Part shown: piece by piece, positions 43,082-51,202 of the stretch
Numbering within the stretch: position 1 is the first letter of the stretch
How the letters are laid out: the number at the start of each line of letters is the position of its first letter
Position numbers and translations under genes: made by a program
Assembly: GCA_001005265.1 (NCBI GenBank)
Contig: CP011392.1
Location: forward strand, 310,001-374,000
Reading direction: 5' to 3'
From: Dehalogenimonas sp. WBC-2
Lineage (GTDB): Bacteria > Chloroflexota > Dehalococcoidia > Dehalococcoidales > Dehalococcoidaceae
Length of the DNA stretch: 64,000 nt
Notes under the pieces: model-generated
The model's input: the letters and a program-made list of their open reading frames with translations, nothing else
Told to the model about the DNA's origin: nothing
Database searches by the model: none

Positions 43082-45823
43082 CTATATACCAGTTTCAATT
43101 AACTTGATTTCATCCAAGGTGAGATCGTAAAGTTCATATACTATCTGATCTATAGCTCCATCAGTTTCATTTAGCTTACTTAGAAGTTCATCATGTTGGT
43201 GGGAGTAAACTTTTTGAATCGGAATAAACTTTTTACTGAGGTCAAGCATATCTGTTATAAGAACCATCAACTGCTCATATTGACGTTTTTCATTAGGATT
43301 TGATAGGTCTATTTCGTGAATAGGCAATTCTTCAAGATATTGTGTTCTAAACCGTAAATAGCCACCACCCATGTGGATGCCACTATATAAAGACTTGAAC
43401 ACGAAAGTAAGAAGGCGTGAATTCAATAATGCAAGAAGATAACGTAAATCCAGGGCATAATCCGTGTTTGTACCGAAGTACACCCCGCCTTGACATAACC
43501 CATTTGAAACGTCAATTGTTGCTTCAATTCTTAACGCATCTTCCGCAAAGATAATCTTAGGCTTGAAACTATTTGTTATGCGGGAAGACGATCCCTGGGA
43601 TAATTTATCTAAATACTTTTGACTTACACATGTGTTCTCTGAGATTGGTGTGTACCTTTTGAATTGAAATTGCTTTATAATTGGCGTCTTAGAATTGTTT
43701 TGGTTTCTTACCTCTTTGTCCTCTGGGATGCGAAGCCCTTCTTGAATTGAAAGAAATTTGCATAACTGCGGATTTTCTTTGAGCAGCTTTAACGCAAGAC
43801 TTAAACTCTTATGATCCACGTTTATCGGTAATATTGAACGTGGTAGTGCTTTTATCTCACGTTCATCCAATTGGTATTGAGGTTTTAAATTGTTAAGGTC
43901 ACTAGGTTGATGTGCTTCATAGTAGGAAAGTTTAGGTGTGCTATTTATTTTACGTAGTATCGAAATTACAGGGTAGTTAGCGGCATCCCCAAATACTTGG
44001 AGTGTGCTTAGGCTAATGATTGACAGTGTTGTATTTCCATTTAGTAAAATCTCGCGCAAACGCTGCCCTGTTGAGTTGGTGAGGAAACGGTTGGGAGTAA
44101 TAAATGCGAATACCCCACCCTCTCTGAGAAGATTAAAGGCTAACTCAATAAAAAGGTAATATAAATCATATTTTCCATCTGAACTTCTAAAATGATCCTT
44201 CCAGTAGGTTTTGTCAGTAGTGGGCAATGCGTCAACACGTACGTAAGGTGGATTCCCAATTATCACATCAAAGCCGCCGCTTTTAAACACCTCATTGAAT
44301 TTTTCCTGCCAATTAAAGGGAAGCTTACTAGCCCATTCTTCACCAAAATAGGCTTTTAGAGACGCTTCATTCCCAGAGATGAGTGAATTGCCTTGCCTAA
44401 TATTCTCTTTTAGTCCAGGTAAAAGTTCCTGTTTGGCTAGACTGCGCAGCAGCATATTAAGACGAGCAATTTCCACGGCCTGTAAATCAAGATCAACCCC
44501 ATATATGTTTTTGGTTAGTATTCGGAGCCTCTCGTATTGTTCGAGTTCCTCTGACGATTTATTACTTTCTTTGGCGTGGTAGTTCAGCAATTCATCAAAT
44601 GCCCGGATTAGGAAAGACCCTGAACCACAAGCTGGATCCAATATTTTGATATTGTGGTTTTCACTAAAGGAATGCGCGTCAAGAAAACGACCTATGGTTT
44701 CTTTCACGATAAAGTCTGTTACATACTTGGGCGTGTAATAAATGCCCTGTTCTTTACGGCGTTGTTTCTTAGCGGTTACTTCATAACGGTTGTCTGAGCT
44801 AAGTCCAAGTGCTAAACGTGCCTGTGCCTCTTGTGCGCGACGTCGAACAATTCCGGCTACATAACCTAAGTATTGCTCGTAAACAGCTCCTAAAACATCA
44901 GCGTCAATGATCGAGAAATCATAACTGGCCAGACCGCCAGGGATTTCATAAAGCCCATTAAATATGTCTTGTATGGTTGGTTCTTCAATATACACATGAT
45001 CAGTCAGATGTGGAGCGAAAAGCTCACTGTCATAATGGCCATCAAAGTATCTGAAGATTGATTTCAACGCGCTAAGCAACTGATCTTTCTTGAAATGGTT
45101 GCCCTCCCATTGGTGTACAGCCGCTTTGAGATGGTTGTTTTCGATGTGACGATCTTCTGCGGTGCGAATAAAAATTAAGCGGTTGAAGAGGCGCTGAATA
45201 ACTTCATCAATCTGTTCCAGCGAGAGGTCACCGTTATGAGCAAGCAGTTGGTTGAAAAGAGATTCTCGCCAAGCACGAAATTGCTTAAATAGCTTCTGTT
45301 CAATTGAGGTCGAGGGTGGCAGTGCGCCATAGGTCTTGGCTTCCTCATTCAATGTGCCGTTTTGCAGTGAATCTTTAGATAGAAGCCAGAGCCGGTCAAA
45401 ATCATCAGTGGCGTATTTGGAATTCTCCAGATTGAGGAACAACTTTCCGGTATTAGCATTATAGACACGGATAAACTCAAAGTTGGTTAGTATAGCCCAG
45501 GTAACGCCTTTGTTATGGGCGTAGGTGACAGCTTGTTTGATGAAGTCAGTGTTATTCAGGTCAACGCTGAATTTTTTAGCTTCAACGTAGAACTGAGAGA
45601 CACCAATCAGTTTGAAGGCATAATCCACGCGACCATTGGATGCGGCCTCTTCTGGCGAGACTTCCGCGGTGTCATCAAAGTTCCAGCCAAGCGCGGTAAA
45701 AAGAGGGGCTATATAGCCTTGTTTGGTGGCAGCCTCATTAGTGGATTTAATGGCTGAAGCTGATTGAGACTGGTATTTTACGACAATCTCAGCAATTTTT
45801 TGGCGGGCGGTTTCTTTGTCCAT
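43082..45823 (-). CDS. Single-chain restriction-modification enzyme (type IIG-like)
   Basis: 913 residues. The N-terminal region carries a PD-(D/E)xK-type nuclease pattern (GRVDYAFKL then FYVEAKK, about residues 64-85). The middle is an N6-adenine methyltransferase with SAM motif I DPACGSGSFLIRAF (about 397) and catalytic motif IV NPPYVR (about 520). The C-terminal half includes a TaqI-like target-recognition region (about 660-860). One chain thus holds cleavage, methylation and specificity. It has no ribosome site, and a -10 box lies 9 bases before the ATG, so the mRNA is probably leaderless. Confidence 0.9.
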   Translation of the reverse strand: MDKETARQKIAEIVVKYQSQSASAIKSTNEAATKQGYIAPLFTALGWNFDDTAEVSPEEAASNGRVDYAFKLIGVSQFYVEAKKFSVDLNNTDFIKQAVTYAHNKGVTWAILTNFEFIRVYNANTGKLFLNLENSKYATDDFDRLWLLSKDSLQNGTLNEEAKTYGALPPSTSIEQKLFKQFRAWRESLFNQLLAHNGDLSLEQIDEVIQRLFNRLIFIRTAEDRHIENNHLKAAVHQWEGNHFKKDQLLSALKSIFRYFDGHYDSELFAPHLTDHVYIEEPTIQDIFNGLYEIPGGLASYDFSIIDADVLGAVYEQYLGYVAGIVRRRAQEAQARLALGLSSDNRYEVTAKKQRRKEQGIYYTPKYVTDFIVKETIGRFLDAHSFSENHNIKILDPACGSGSFLIRAFDELLNYHAKESNKSSEELEQYERLRILTKNIYGVDLDLQAVEIARLNMLLRSLAKQELLPGLKENIRQGNSLISGNEASLKAYFGEEWASKLPFNWQEKFNEVFKSGGFDVIIGNPPYVRVDALPTTDKTYWKDHFRSSDGKYDLYYLFIELAFNLLREGGVFAFITPNRFLTNSTGQRLREILLNGNTTLSIISLSTLQVFGDAANYPVISILRKINSTPKLSYYEAHQPSDLNNLKPQYQLDEREIKALPRSILPINVDHKSLSLALKLLKENPQLCKFLSIQEGLRIPEDKEVRNQNNSKTPIIKQFQFKRYTPISENTCVSQKYLDKLSQGSSSRITNSFKPKIIFAEDALRIEATIDVSNGLCQGGVYFGTNTDYALDLRYLLALLNSRLLTFVFKSLYSGIHMGGGYLRFRTQYLEELPIHEIDLSNPNEKRQYEQLMVLITDMLDLSKKFIPIQKVYSHQHDELLSKLNETDGAIDQIVYELYDLTLDEIKLIETGI

Positions 45824-45832
45824 AATTCAACA

Positions 45833-45860
45833 ATTATAGGGATTTGGGTGGGGAAAGCAA
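45833..45860 (-). promoter_or_regulatory. Promoter of the restriction-methylase gene, leaderless type
   Basis: On the minus strand TTGCTT (45860-45855), 16 bases and a perfect TATAAT (45838-45833). Only 9 bases separate the -10 box from the ATG at 45823, and no ribosome site is visible. Confidence 0.65.
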
Positions 45861-45870
45861 GGGGAATCAG

Positions 45871-46512
45871 CTAAGCCTGGGAGATACCACATTTGGCAAC
45901 AAACTCCTTAACCATTGCCGAGAATTCAGCGGAGACGGCGGACATTTCGTATAACTCTTTTATAAGGAATGACTTCAGTGTTGTATTTGTTGTCGAATGA
46001 ATACGTGCTATCAGATTCCGTACGTTTTCCAGTTTTTCGTATTTACGGTCCACTAATTGACTGCGAGACTTGCTATCAAGTTCCAATATTCGAATAGTGA
46101 TTTCACACCTAGGATTATCACCTTTACTTAAGACGATAGGACCTAGATGTATTAATAAAGATTCGACGTCATCAATGTAAGGGTCGAGGAACATACAACT
46201 TGAGTCATAGTAATCGCCTTTTCTGCGATTGCATTCGCTGCAAGACAAGGTCATATTATTCCATTCAAAAGTTAAGTCAACACGGTGAGTTTTAGGGATC
46301 TTATGTTCGATATCACCTGGGCAGTTATGTCCAACTTTGCTTTCGCAATAGACACACTTGTTCCAACATTCTTCACGGATAGCTGCCTTAATTTCAGGAT
46401 GACTATATTTATTCTTATTGGTGTCTGTTGGGTTTGATTCTAAAGCTATTTGCCAGATAGCTTTAGAATCGCGTAACACTTGTGGCTCAGTTTGTTTACT
46501 GATATTACGCAT
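45871..46512 (-). CDS. HNH endonuclease, PtuB-like (Septu)
   Basis: 213 residues. The HNH/zinc core is CVYCESK (about residue 53), DIEHKIPK (about 70), WNNMTLSCSECNRRKGD (about 84-100), as in PtuB and the HNH effectors of some retrons. The gene overlaps by 8 bases with the AAA ATPase gene upstream. ATPase plus HNH pairs of this kind are Septu antiphage systems, in which the ATPase controls the nuclease. The assignment rests on gene order and motifs. Confidence 0.8.
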   Translation of the reverse strand: MRNISKQTEPQVLRDSKAIWQIALESNPTDTNKNKYSHPEIKAAIREECWNKCVYCESKVGHNCPGDIEHKIPKTHRVDLTFEWNNMTLSCSECNRRKGDYYDSSCMFLDPYIDDVESLLIHLGPIVLSKGDNPRCEITIRILELDSKSRSQLVDRKYEKLENVRNLIARIHSTTNTTLKSFLIKELYEMSAVSAEFSAMVKEFVAKCGISQA

Positions 46513-47752
46513 TTAATTTCCCTATTTTCGAAATAGATTCAGGTAATAAGGTGGTTAAATTGTTTTCTTTCAATTCGTTTTTAAGCTTATTCAAGTTATC
46601 CTCATTAATTTCGAGTCTTCGATACTTATCCGTGATTTCATTAAGCTTGTTTTCAACCCAAATTGGAATTGTCATTGGGACTCCAAGTATGGACCTTAAA
46701 GTCTCGTTTGCTGTTCCTGAAAGATCGGCGGTGTCCAGATGAACAGAGTCTATGCCACGGTCTTCATTCTGAATTAACGCATAAACCTTCGCGTGTGGGG
46801 CAGAGGTGACAATAAACGGACTATGAGTAGCTATTATGAACTGGGTGTTTGGAAAAGCAGTATTTAAGTTTGGCAATAACTCTCGTTGCATACTGGGGTG
46901 AAGGTGGCTTTCCGGTTCATCGATTGTCACGACAAAATTGTGTTTTTCTTGACCATACATGAAGATTTGCCAAGCAATTCCGATTAACGCGCCAATGCCA
47001 CCGGACGCCGCGTCGAGTGAAAAATCACCGGTCTTTGTAACTAGCACGATATCGGGCATCCTTATTTGCAACTTGGTGAAACCCAAGTTTTTCGGTAATA
47101 ATATTTCTAATATTCTCTGAAAATCTTCAAACATACGTTCATAGGCGATATTCCCTACGACTGCCTGGTTTCCATACCCAAAGACCGCAAGGGCTATCAA
47201 AGATTCCTTCAACCTTACCCCAGGGTTGTTCGAATGGCCCGATTGGTAGAGTTGTTGCAAGAGAGTCTGATAATCCGAGTAATGCTGTTGGCTTGTTTTT
47301 GGATCAATGGGGATGTTTTGGACCCGGCTGTACGCGAATGCCGGTTGATGGGAAGGAATATGTAAGCCTAATACTTCCTGTTGATTGGCGTATTTAAGGT
47401 TGTATTGAGCTTGACCCACCTTGGAGGGTGCCGCGAGCTTGCAAATTAGCCCATTATCATATGTGATGGTACCCACTGCGCAATCAGAAGCATTGACGGA
47501 AAGGTCATCTTCAATCATCTGGTGGAAGTCAGACCACATTTCTTGAGTTTTTTTCTTGGAAAGAGAAAGGTGAAATGGCGTGGAAATTAAGCTTAGGTTC
47601 CAACCAAAATGCCTACTTAGGGTATTTAGGAGTGTGGTTTTCCCTGTTCCATTTTCTCCAGTTAATACGGTCATTTCAGTGTCAAGAATAATTTCGACGT
47701 TTTTGTATTGTCGCCAATTTTGCAATTTGATTTCTTTAAAAATGGTGGACAT
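46505..47752 (-). CDS. AAA (SMC-like) ATPase, PtuA-like (Septu)
   Basis: 415 residues. Walker A is GENGTGKTTLLNTL (about residue 33). An ABC-type signature region (LDAASGGIGALIGIAW, about 250) and Walker B with D-loop (FVVTIDEPESHLHP, about 273) follow, then the histidine switch IIATHSPFIV. This is the OLD/RecF-like layout used by PtuA. It precedes the HNH gene with overlapping ends. The pair lies 48 bp upstream of the restriction-methylase gene, forming a defence cluster. Confidence 0.8.
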   Translation of the reverse strand: MSTIFKEIKLQNWRQYKNVEIILDTEMTVLTGENGTGKTTLLNTLSRHFGWNLSLISTPFHLSLSKKKTQEMWSDFHQMIEDDLSVNASDCAVGTITYDNGLICKLAAPSKVGQAQYNLKYANQQEVLGLHIPSHQPAFAYSRVQNIPIDPKTSQQHYSDYQTLLQQLYQSGHSNNPGVRLKESLIALAVFGYGNQAVVGNIAYERMFEDFQRILEILLPKNLGFTKLQIRMPDIVLVTKTGDFSLDAASGGIGALIGIAWQIFMYGQEKHNFVVTIDEPESHLHPSMQRELLPNLNTAFPNTQFIIATHSPFIVTSAPHAKVYALIQNEDRGIDSVHLDTADLSGTANETLRSILGVPMTIPIWVENKLNEITDKYRRLEINEDNLNKLKNELKENNLTTLLPESISKIGKLNA

Positions 47753-48062
47753 GTTTACTCTCTTCCCGTTCCGAAAAACAAATACTCTTTAGCGTGTCAC
47801 TAGAATAGAACAAACCTATTAGATCATCAACCTGTGTTGTTTATCAAGCATTAGGGTTGTCCTGATTCTTGAGAGGTAGATGGGGGAATCATAGCATTTC
47901 AGTTGTTACCAGATTCTTACCAAAACCCTTTGTTTTTAAATAACATTAGATGTGTGAATTTCGTTCTTATCACGTAAGCCGTCCCAAACCCTTCCCCTCT
48001 CCCCACCATCGTCTCGCAAGCCCCAATCCAGTCATTATGAAATCGCACGCCATATTCCACTA
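47753..48062. other. 310-bp gap without a supported gene
   Basis: I see no gene, tRNA or clear hairpin. The part next to 47753 is AT-rich and should contain the promoter for the ATPase-HNH pair, but no good -35/-10 pair stands out. The part near 47985-48020 is pyrimidine-rich. Confidence 0.4.
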
Positions 48063-48968
48063 CTACTCTGTGATAATACCGAACTCGAGAAGCTTTTTGG
48101 GTAGTACATCATCAATGTTAAATACATCCTTGTCTGAAAGCTGAATTAGCTTAAGGTTGTATTTCTTGTAAATTTCGAGCTTTTTGGCTTTCCTTGCAAG
48201 ATAATGTTCTTCCTCTGACCCCCAATACTCTATGTACACTTTGCCAGTAGGAATGTAGAAATCACAGTAAAGATCTTCTTCAATGGGTAACTTGCGTTCA
48301 TAAGCATGAACCGTTTTGGAAACATAGAGCCAGTTGTCAATGATCACTTCGGCTTTTGATCTCACATAATGCCCATCTTGGGCCCGGCACTCAGCTTTGA
48401 ACTTATCACGAAATTCGATTGTTTCCGTTCCGGCGGTAGTGGCGTGGGAGATTTCCTGAGATGTGGTTTCGCCTTTTGCCTCATTGACGCTATTGACTAA
48501 GAGCCTATTTTTTACTATCGCTTCTGGCCAACGAACGTAAGGAACGCCTGACGTTTGATCCCTTGATTGTATTCCGCCAAGTCTTTTACCCAGGTCTGTG
48601 ATTTGCCAGCCTTTTAAGTCTTTGGTGATCCAGCCGAGCTCTGAAAAGATGGAATTGATTCTGCCTGCTGAGATGTCGAGTTGCTTTCCTATGGCGGTTG
48701 CGGTGATGGTTTTTGATTCTTGTTCAACGGGGCTTCCGTTAAGGTCCCTGATGATTGTTTCAGGCCAAGCTATGAATCTTCCGTAGGTGCTTTCCTTATA
48801 GTGTCCACCTTTGTTTTTACCAACCGGGGTTAGATCCCAAGTTTCGCCATTTCTAATGATATATTTCAACTCTAGCAATTTTTGAAATATGTCCTGTGTA
48901 TTTAATCCTAATTCCTTTGCGATACTTGAAGCTGAATATTCCTTTTTGGAGTCTGGAATGTCAGTCAC
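48063..48968 (-). CDS. Protein with two winged-helix-like units and a C-terminal nuclease-like domain
   Basis: 301 residues from a GTG at 48968 (GAGGG upstream). Two related units of about 75 residues each (about 8-85 and 86-160) share the pattern IA/GKxL, a helix, W-x-L/IT-x-GK-x-GG, then WPE-x-I. The last 110 residues contain RSKAEVIIDNWL, YCDFYIP, VYIEYWGSEEEHY and KLIQLSDKD. That order of acids is like the PD-(D/E)xK nuclease at the C terminus of UvrD-type helicase IV proteins. It sits beside the Septu-like pair. A role in defence or DNA repair is inferred, not shown. Confidence 0.65.
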   Translation of the reverse strand: MTDIPDSKKEYSASSIAKELGLNTQDIFQKLLELKYIIRNGETWDLTPVGKNKGGHYKESTYGRFIAWPETIIRDLNGSPVEQESKTITATAIGKQLDISAGRINSIFSELGWITKDLKGWQITDLGKRLGGIQSRDQTSGVPYVRWPEAIVKNRLLVNSVNEAKGETTSQEISHATTAGTETIEFRDKFKAECRAQDGHYVRSKAEVIIDNWLYVSKTVHAYERKLPIEEDLYCDFYIPTGKVYIEYWGSEEEHYLARKAKKLEIYKKYNLKLIQLSDKDVFNIDDVLPKKLLEFGIITE

Positions 48969-49045
48969 TTTTTACCCTCACAAAAACTAGGTTAGATGTC
49001 CCAAACAGTAACATTTATAAATAAATTGAGCAAGACTGAAAGAGG

Positions 49046-49187
49046 ATGACTCTTCGACAGGCTCCCCGAGTACAAACTCGGGATAAACAGAGCGAACGTG
49101 GGGGTGGGCAGGTTGGGGGGGGGAGGGAAGGGGGGGGGTCTGAGAGGATGACCCTTCGACTTCGCTCAGGGCGAACGTATTATTAAA
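49046..49187 (+). repeat. CTTCGAC hairpin repeats with nested CCCGAGT stem
   Basis: Two units. In the first, the nested stem CCCGAGT-ACAA-ACTCGGG is inserted after CTTCGACAGGCTC; a simple unit (CCCTTCGACTTCGCTCAGGG) starts near 49152. Between them lies a G-rich tract. The whole stretch 48969-49474 has no gene and consists of such repeats. Confidence 0.75.
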
Positions 49188-49223
49188 AGGCTCACTCTGG
49201 CGGCGAGGGGAGGGAAGGGGGGC

Positions 49224-49253
49224 GTGGATTCTTCGCTTTCGCGTAGAATGACA
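49224..49253 (+). repeat. GTGGATTCTTCGC hairpin repeat
   Basis: ATTCTTCGC (49228-49236) pairs with GCGTAGAAT (49241-49249) around loop TTTC, with one mismatch, then GACAGG. A second copy at 51540 has a perfect stem. Confidence 0.65.
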
Positions 49254-49263
49254 GGGGGGAGAA

Positions 49264-49316
49264 GGAGTTACCGAGATTGCCACGGCTCCGGTGGAGCCTC
49301 GCAATGACGGGGGGCT
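49264..49316 (+). repeat. GAGATTGC/GCAATGAC hairpin repeat
   Basis: ATTGC and GCAAT enclose GGCTCC-GGT-GGAGCC, making a two-part stem, with ACCGAG on the left and GACGG on the right. Related copies lie at 27917, 51029 and 52057. Confidence 0.65.
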
Positions 49317-49324
49317 AAGTTGAG

Positions 49325-49440
49325 GACTCTTCGACTTCGCTCCCAGAGTGCAAACTCTGGGCAGGCAGGGTCCTTCGACAAGCTCCCAGAGTACTAACTC
49401 TGGGCAAGCAGAGCGACCCTTCGACAGGCTCAGGGCAGGC
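49325..49440 (+). repeat. Three CTTCGAC hairpin repeats, two with nested CCCAGAGT stem
   Basis: Two units carry CCCAGAGT-GCAA-ACTCTGGG and CCCAGAGT-ACTA-ACTCTGGG, where other copies have CCCGAGT/ACTCGGG. The paired change of bases on both arms shows that the stem itself is conserved. A simple unit ends the array just before the GIY-YIG gene. Confidence 0.75.
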
Positions 49441-49474
49441 TTTTTGGATTTGATGTAAAATTACCCGAGTTATT

Positions 49475-49738
49475 ATGATGTTATCGTTTTGGGTTTACAT
49501 ACTCAAGTGTTCAGATGGCAGTTATTACACTGGTCAGACTGACAATTTGGAGAAGCGCGTAGCGGAACACAGTGAAGGGTTTATTAGGACGTGTTATACG
49601 TTCAAGCGGCGTCCGGTTGAGTTGGTATTTTCACAGGAGTTTGTGACCAGGGAAGAGGCATTGGCGGCGGAGCGGCAGATCAAAGGGTGGCGGCGGGAGA
49701 AGAAAGAGGCGGTGATGAGGGGGGAGTGGGGGTTCTGA
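49475..49738 (+). CDS. Small GIY-YIG nuclease (UPF0213-like)
   Basis: 87 residues with the GIY-YIG pattern as VYILKCSDGSYYTGQTDN (about residues 7-24), the catalytic-region arginine (NLEKRVAEH) and the glutamate in EEALAAERQIKGW. These single-domain proteins are common, and their cellular role is unclear. It is flanked within 40 bp on both sides by CTTCGAC hairpin repeats, and its last codons run into them. Two ATGs stand in tandem at the start. Confidence 0.85.
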   Translation: MMLSFWVYILKCSDGSYYTGQTDNLEKRVAEHSEGFIRTCYTFKRRPVELVFSQEFVTREEALAAERQIKGWRREKKEAVMRGEWGF

Positions 49739-49739
49739 G

Positions 49740-49800
49740 AGGATGACCCTTCGACAGGCTCCCCGAGTGCAGACTCGGGACAAGCAGGGCGAACGTTTAT
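49740..49800 (+). repeat. CTTCGAC hairpin repeat with nested CCCGAGT stem
   Basis: CCCTTCGACAGGCTC is followed by CCCGAGT-GCAG-ACTCGGG and then ACAAGCAGGGCGAACG. It begins two bases after the GIY-YIG stop codon. Confidence 0.75.
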
Positions 49801-49813
49801 TTGATCGGGGCGA

Positions 49814-49974
49814 CCCTTCGACTTCGCTCAGGGTAAACTCTAAGAGGAGGATCCTTCGACAAGCTCCCCGAGTACTTACTCGGGACAGGCGGGACAGGCA
49901 GGACGAACCCTTCGACAGGCTCAGGGTAAACGTGCTATTTGTTGAGGGTGGGTGGAAGACCTTAGTTAGTTAAT
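49814..49974 (+). repeat. Long composite repeat, copy A
   Basis: About 160 bp that recur at 51868-52045. It contains a simple CTTCGAC unit, the linker TAAACTCTAAGAGGAGGAT, a nested unit with CCCGAGT-ACTT-ACTCGGG, a third unit, and a unique tail (GTGCTATTTGTTGAGGGTGG and on) that reaches the arfB stop codon. The unique tail makes this a real duplication rather than chance overlap of short repeats. Confidence 0.85.
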
Positions 49975-50395
49975 CATTTGGGGGATGAATAGTTCCCCGC
50001 CCGCTTTTAATCTGTGATCCTCTACGCTTGGTCTCTAAGCGACGTATCTTGGACCCAAGCGTCGGTCTGGTCTTGTAGCGGATGGGCGGCGGTTGGGCTG
50101 CCTCACGAATCATGGCCACAAGCCGATCAGTGGCATCCTGGCGGTTCCGTCCCTGAGTACGGAACCGGCGAGCCTCAATTATAAGTATGCCATCTTCAGT
50201 AAGCTGACTACCTGCCAGCGAAATCAGACGTTTCTTGACGTCATCGGGCAGGGAAGTTGAGTGAGCCACGTCAAAGCGTAACTGCACAGCGCTGGATACT
50301 TTATTGACGTTTTGCCCACCCGGGCCAGAGGCGCGAATGAAAACCTCCTGGATCTCATTTTCATCAACGGCGATGTATGGTGTTATCTGAATCAT
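49970..50395 (-). CDS. arfB: Alternative ribosome-rescue factor ArfB (YaeJ-like)
   Basis: 141-residue GGQ-domain peptidyl-tRNA hydrolase that frees ribosomes stalled without a stop codon. The catalytic motif is ASGPGGQNVNKVSSAVQLRF (about residues 23-42). The C-terminal tail is basic (RRLETKRRGSQIKSGR), as needed to enter the empty mRNA channel. Its 3' end coincides with the edge of the long composite repeat. Confidence 0.9.
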   Translation of the reverse strand: MIQITPYIAVDENEIQEVFIRASGPGGQNVNKVSSAVQLRFDVAHSTSLPDDVKKRLISLAGSQLTEDGILIIEARRFRTQGRNRQDATDRLVAMIREAAQPPPIRYKTRPTLGSKIRRLETKRRGSQIKSGRGTIHPPND

Positions 50396-50419
50396 GGCGA
50401 CGTCTGCATACCCGGAGCC

Positions 50420-50917
50420 TTAGGCCTGCGCTTTGATATCACGTGAATTTAATTTTTCGGCCAGCGACTTCACTAATGGCTCAAGTTGTTTGGCACAAGT
50501 GAGATATACGCTGTAATCTTTGCCTGCGGGATCTTCAACGTTGGAACCGGGCAATCCGAGGTAGTTGCCGAAGGTGTGCATTTTAGCATCCAGGTGGAGA
50601 TCTGGCGTGGCGCCAAACTTCTGCCGCAATTCACCTATTTGATGCTTGGTCATTGTCAAAATAAGATCAGCCCAAGTGAGGTCTTCAAGGCTCACTGACT
50701 TAGGTACATGTTGGCTGATATCTATACCGTGGTATTGCATCATGACTTGGGCTGACGGCCAATTTTGGCCGATGGGTTCCGCGCTGTCAGGGGCGGCCAT
50801 TGTCCCCCTTGAAATCACATCATCGTCACGGCCGGCATTAGAGGCGGCTTTAAGGTAAAGCGCTGCGGCCATTGGGCTGCGGCATGAATTTCCGGAGCAG
50901 ATTAAAAGGATTTTCAT
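50420..50917 (-). CDS. Low-molecular-weight protein phosphatase family (Wzb/arsenate-reductase fold)
   Basis: About 165 residues from the ATG at 50917; the frame is open to 51001 but the family starts MKILLICSGN. The phosphate loop CSGNSCRS (CX5R, residues 7-14) is at the N terminus. The general acid is in VEDPAGKD near residue 125. Dephosphorylation of protein tyrosine or arginine is the family role. It lies 24 bp upstream of arfB on the same strand. Confidence 0.85.
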   Translation of the reverse strand: MKILLICSGNSCRSPMAAALYLKAASNAGRDDDVISRGTMAAPDSAEPIGQNWPSAQVMMQYHGIDISQHVPKSVSLEDLTWADLILTMTKHQIGELRQKFGATPDLHLDAKMHTFGNYLGLPGSNVEDPAGKDYSVYLTCAKQLEPLVKSLAEKLNSRDIKAQA

Positions 50918-51028
50918 TTTCAAATATGGTAATTGGTATCTATGTCCAACGATTATATACCTTTTTACTATTCTAATTACTATTCTTTTGTTTGCAACCA
51001 TCGGTCAATTTGCGCGGAAAGACAGGGG

Positions 51029-51071
51029 GAGAGACCGAGATTGCTTCGGTGAGCCTTGCAATGACGGGGGG
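51029..51071 (+). repeat. GAGATTGC/GCAATGAC hairpin repeat
   Basis: ACCGAGATTGC, a short inner stem and TTGCAATGACGG. Same family as 49264. The gap 51002-51202 has no other feature I can name. Confidence 0.6.
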
Positions 51072-51202
51072 GCGAGAGGGGCGTTGGTAAGTAGGAGGTT
51101 ATAGATGGTAAGAATCTGGTAAGAGCCGGTCAATTAAGATGTAAAGAGATTTTTCCTGGACTACGTCCAGGAAAAATCAATAATATCTGGAGACATCTGT
51201 CG

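Noticed and set aside
41260-48968. Intact prophage
   Set aside because: Only a terminase pair is phage-like; there are no structural, lysis, replication or integrase genes nearby.
49743-49973. 76-codon frame with FDRLRVN-like text
   Set aside because: It is a translation of the CTTCGAC hairpin repeats; the same peptide recurs at 51872-52054 from the duplicate copy.
49046-49974. CRISPR array
   Set aside because: The repeats vary, are unevenly spaced and fold into nested hairpins; there are no uniform spacers and no cas genes.
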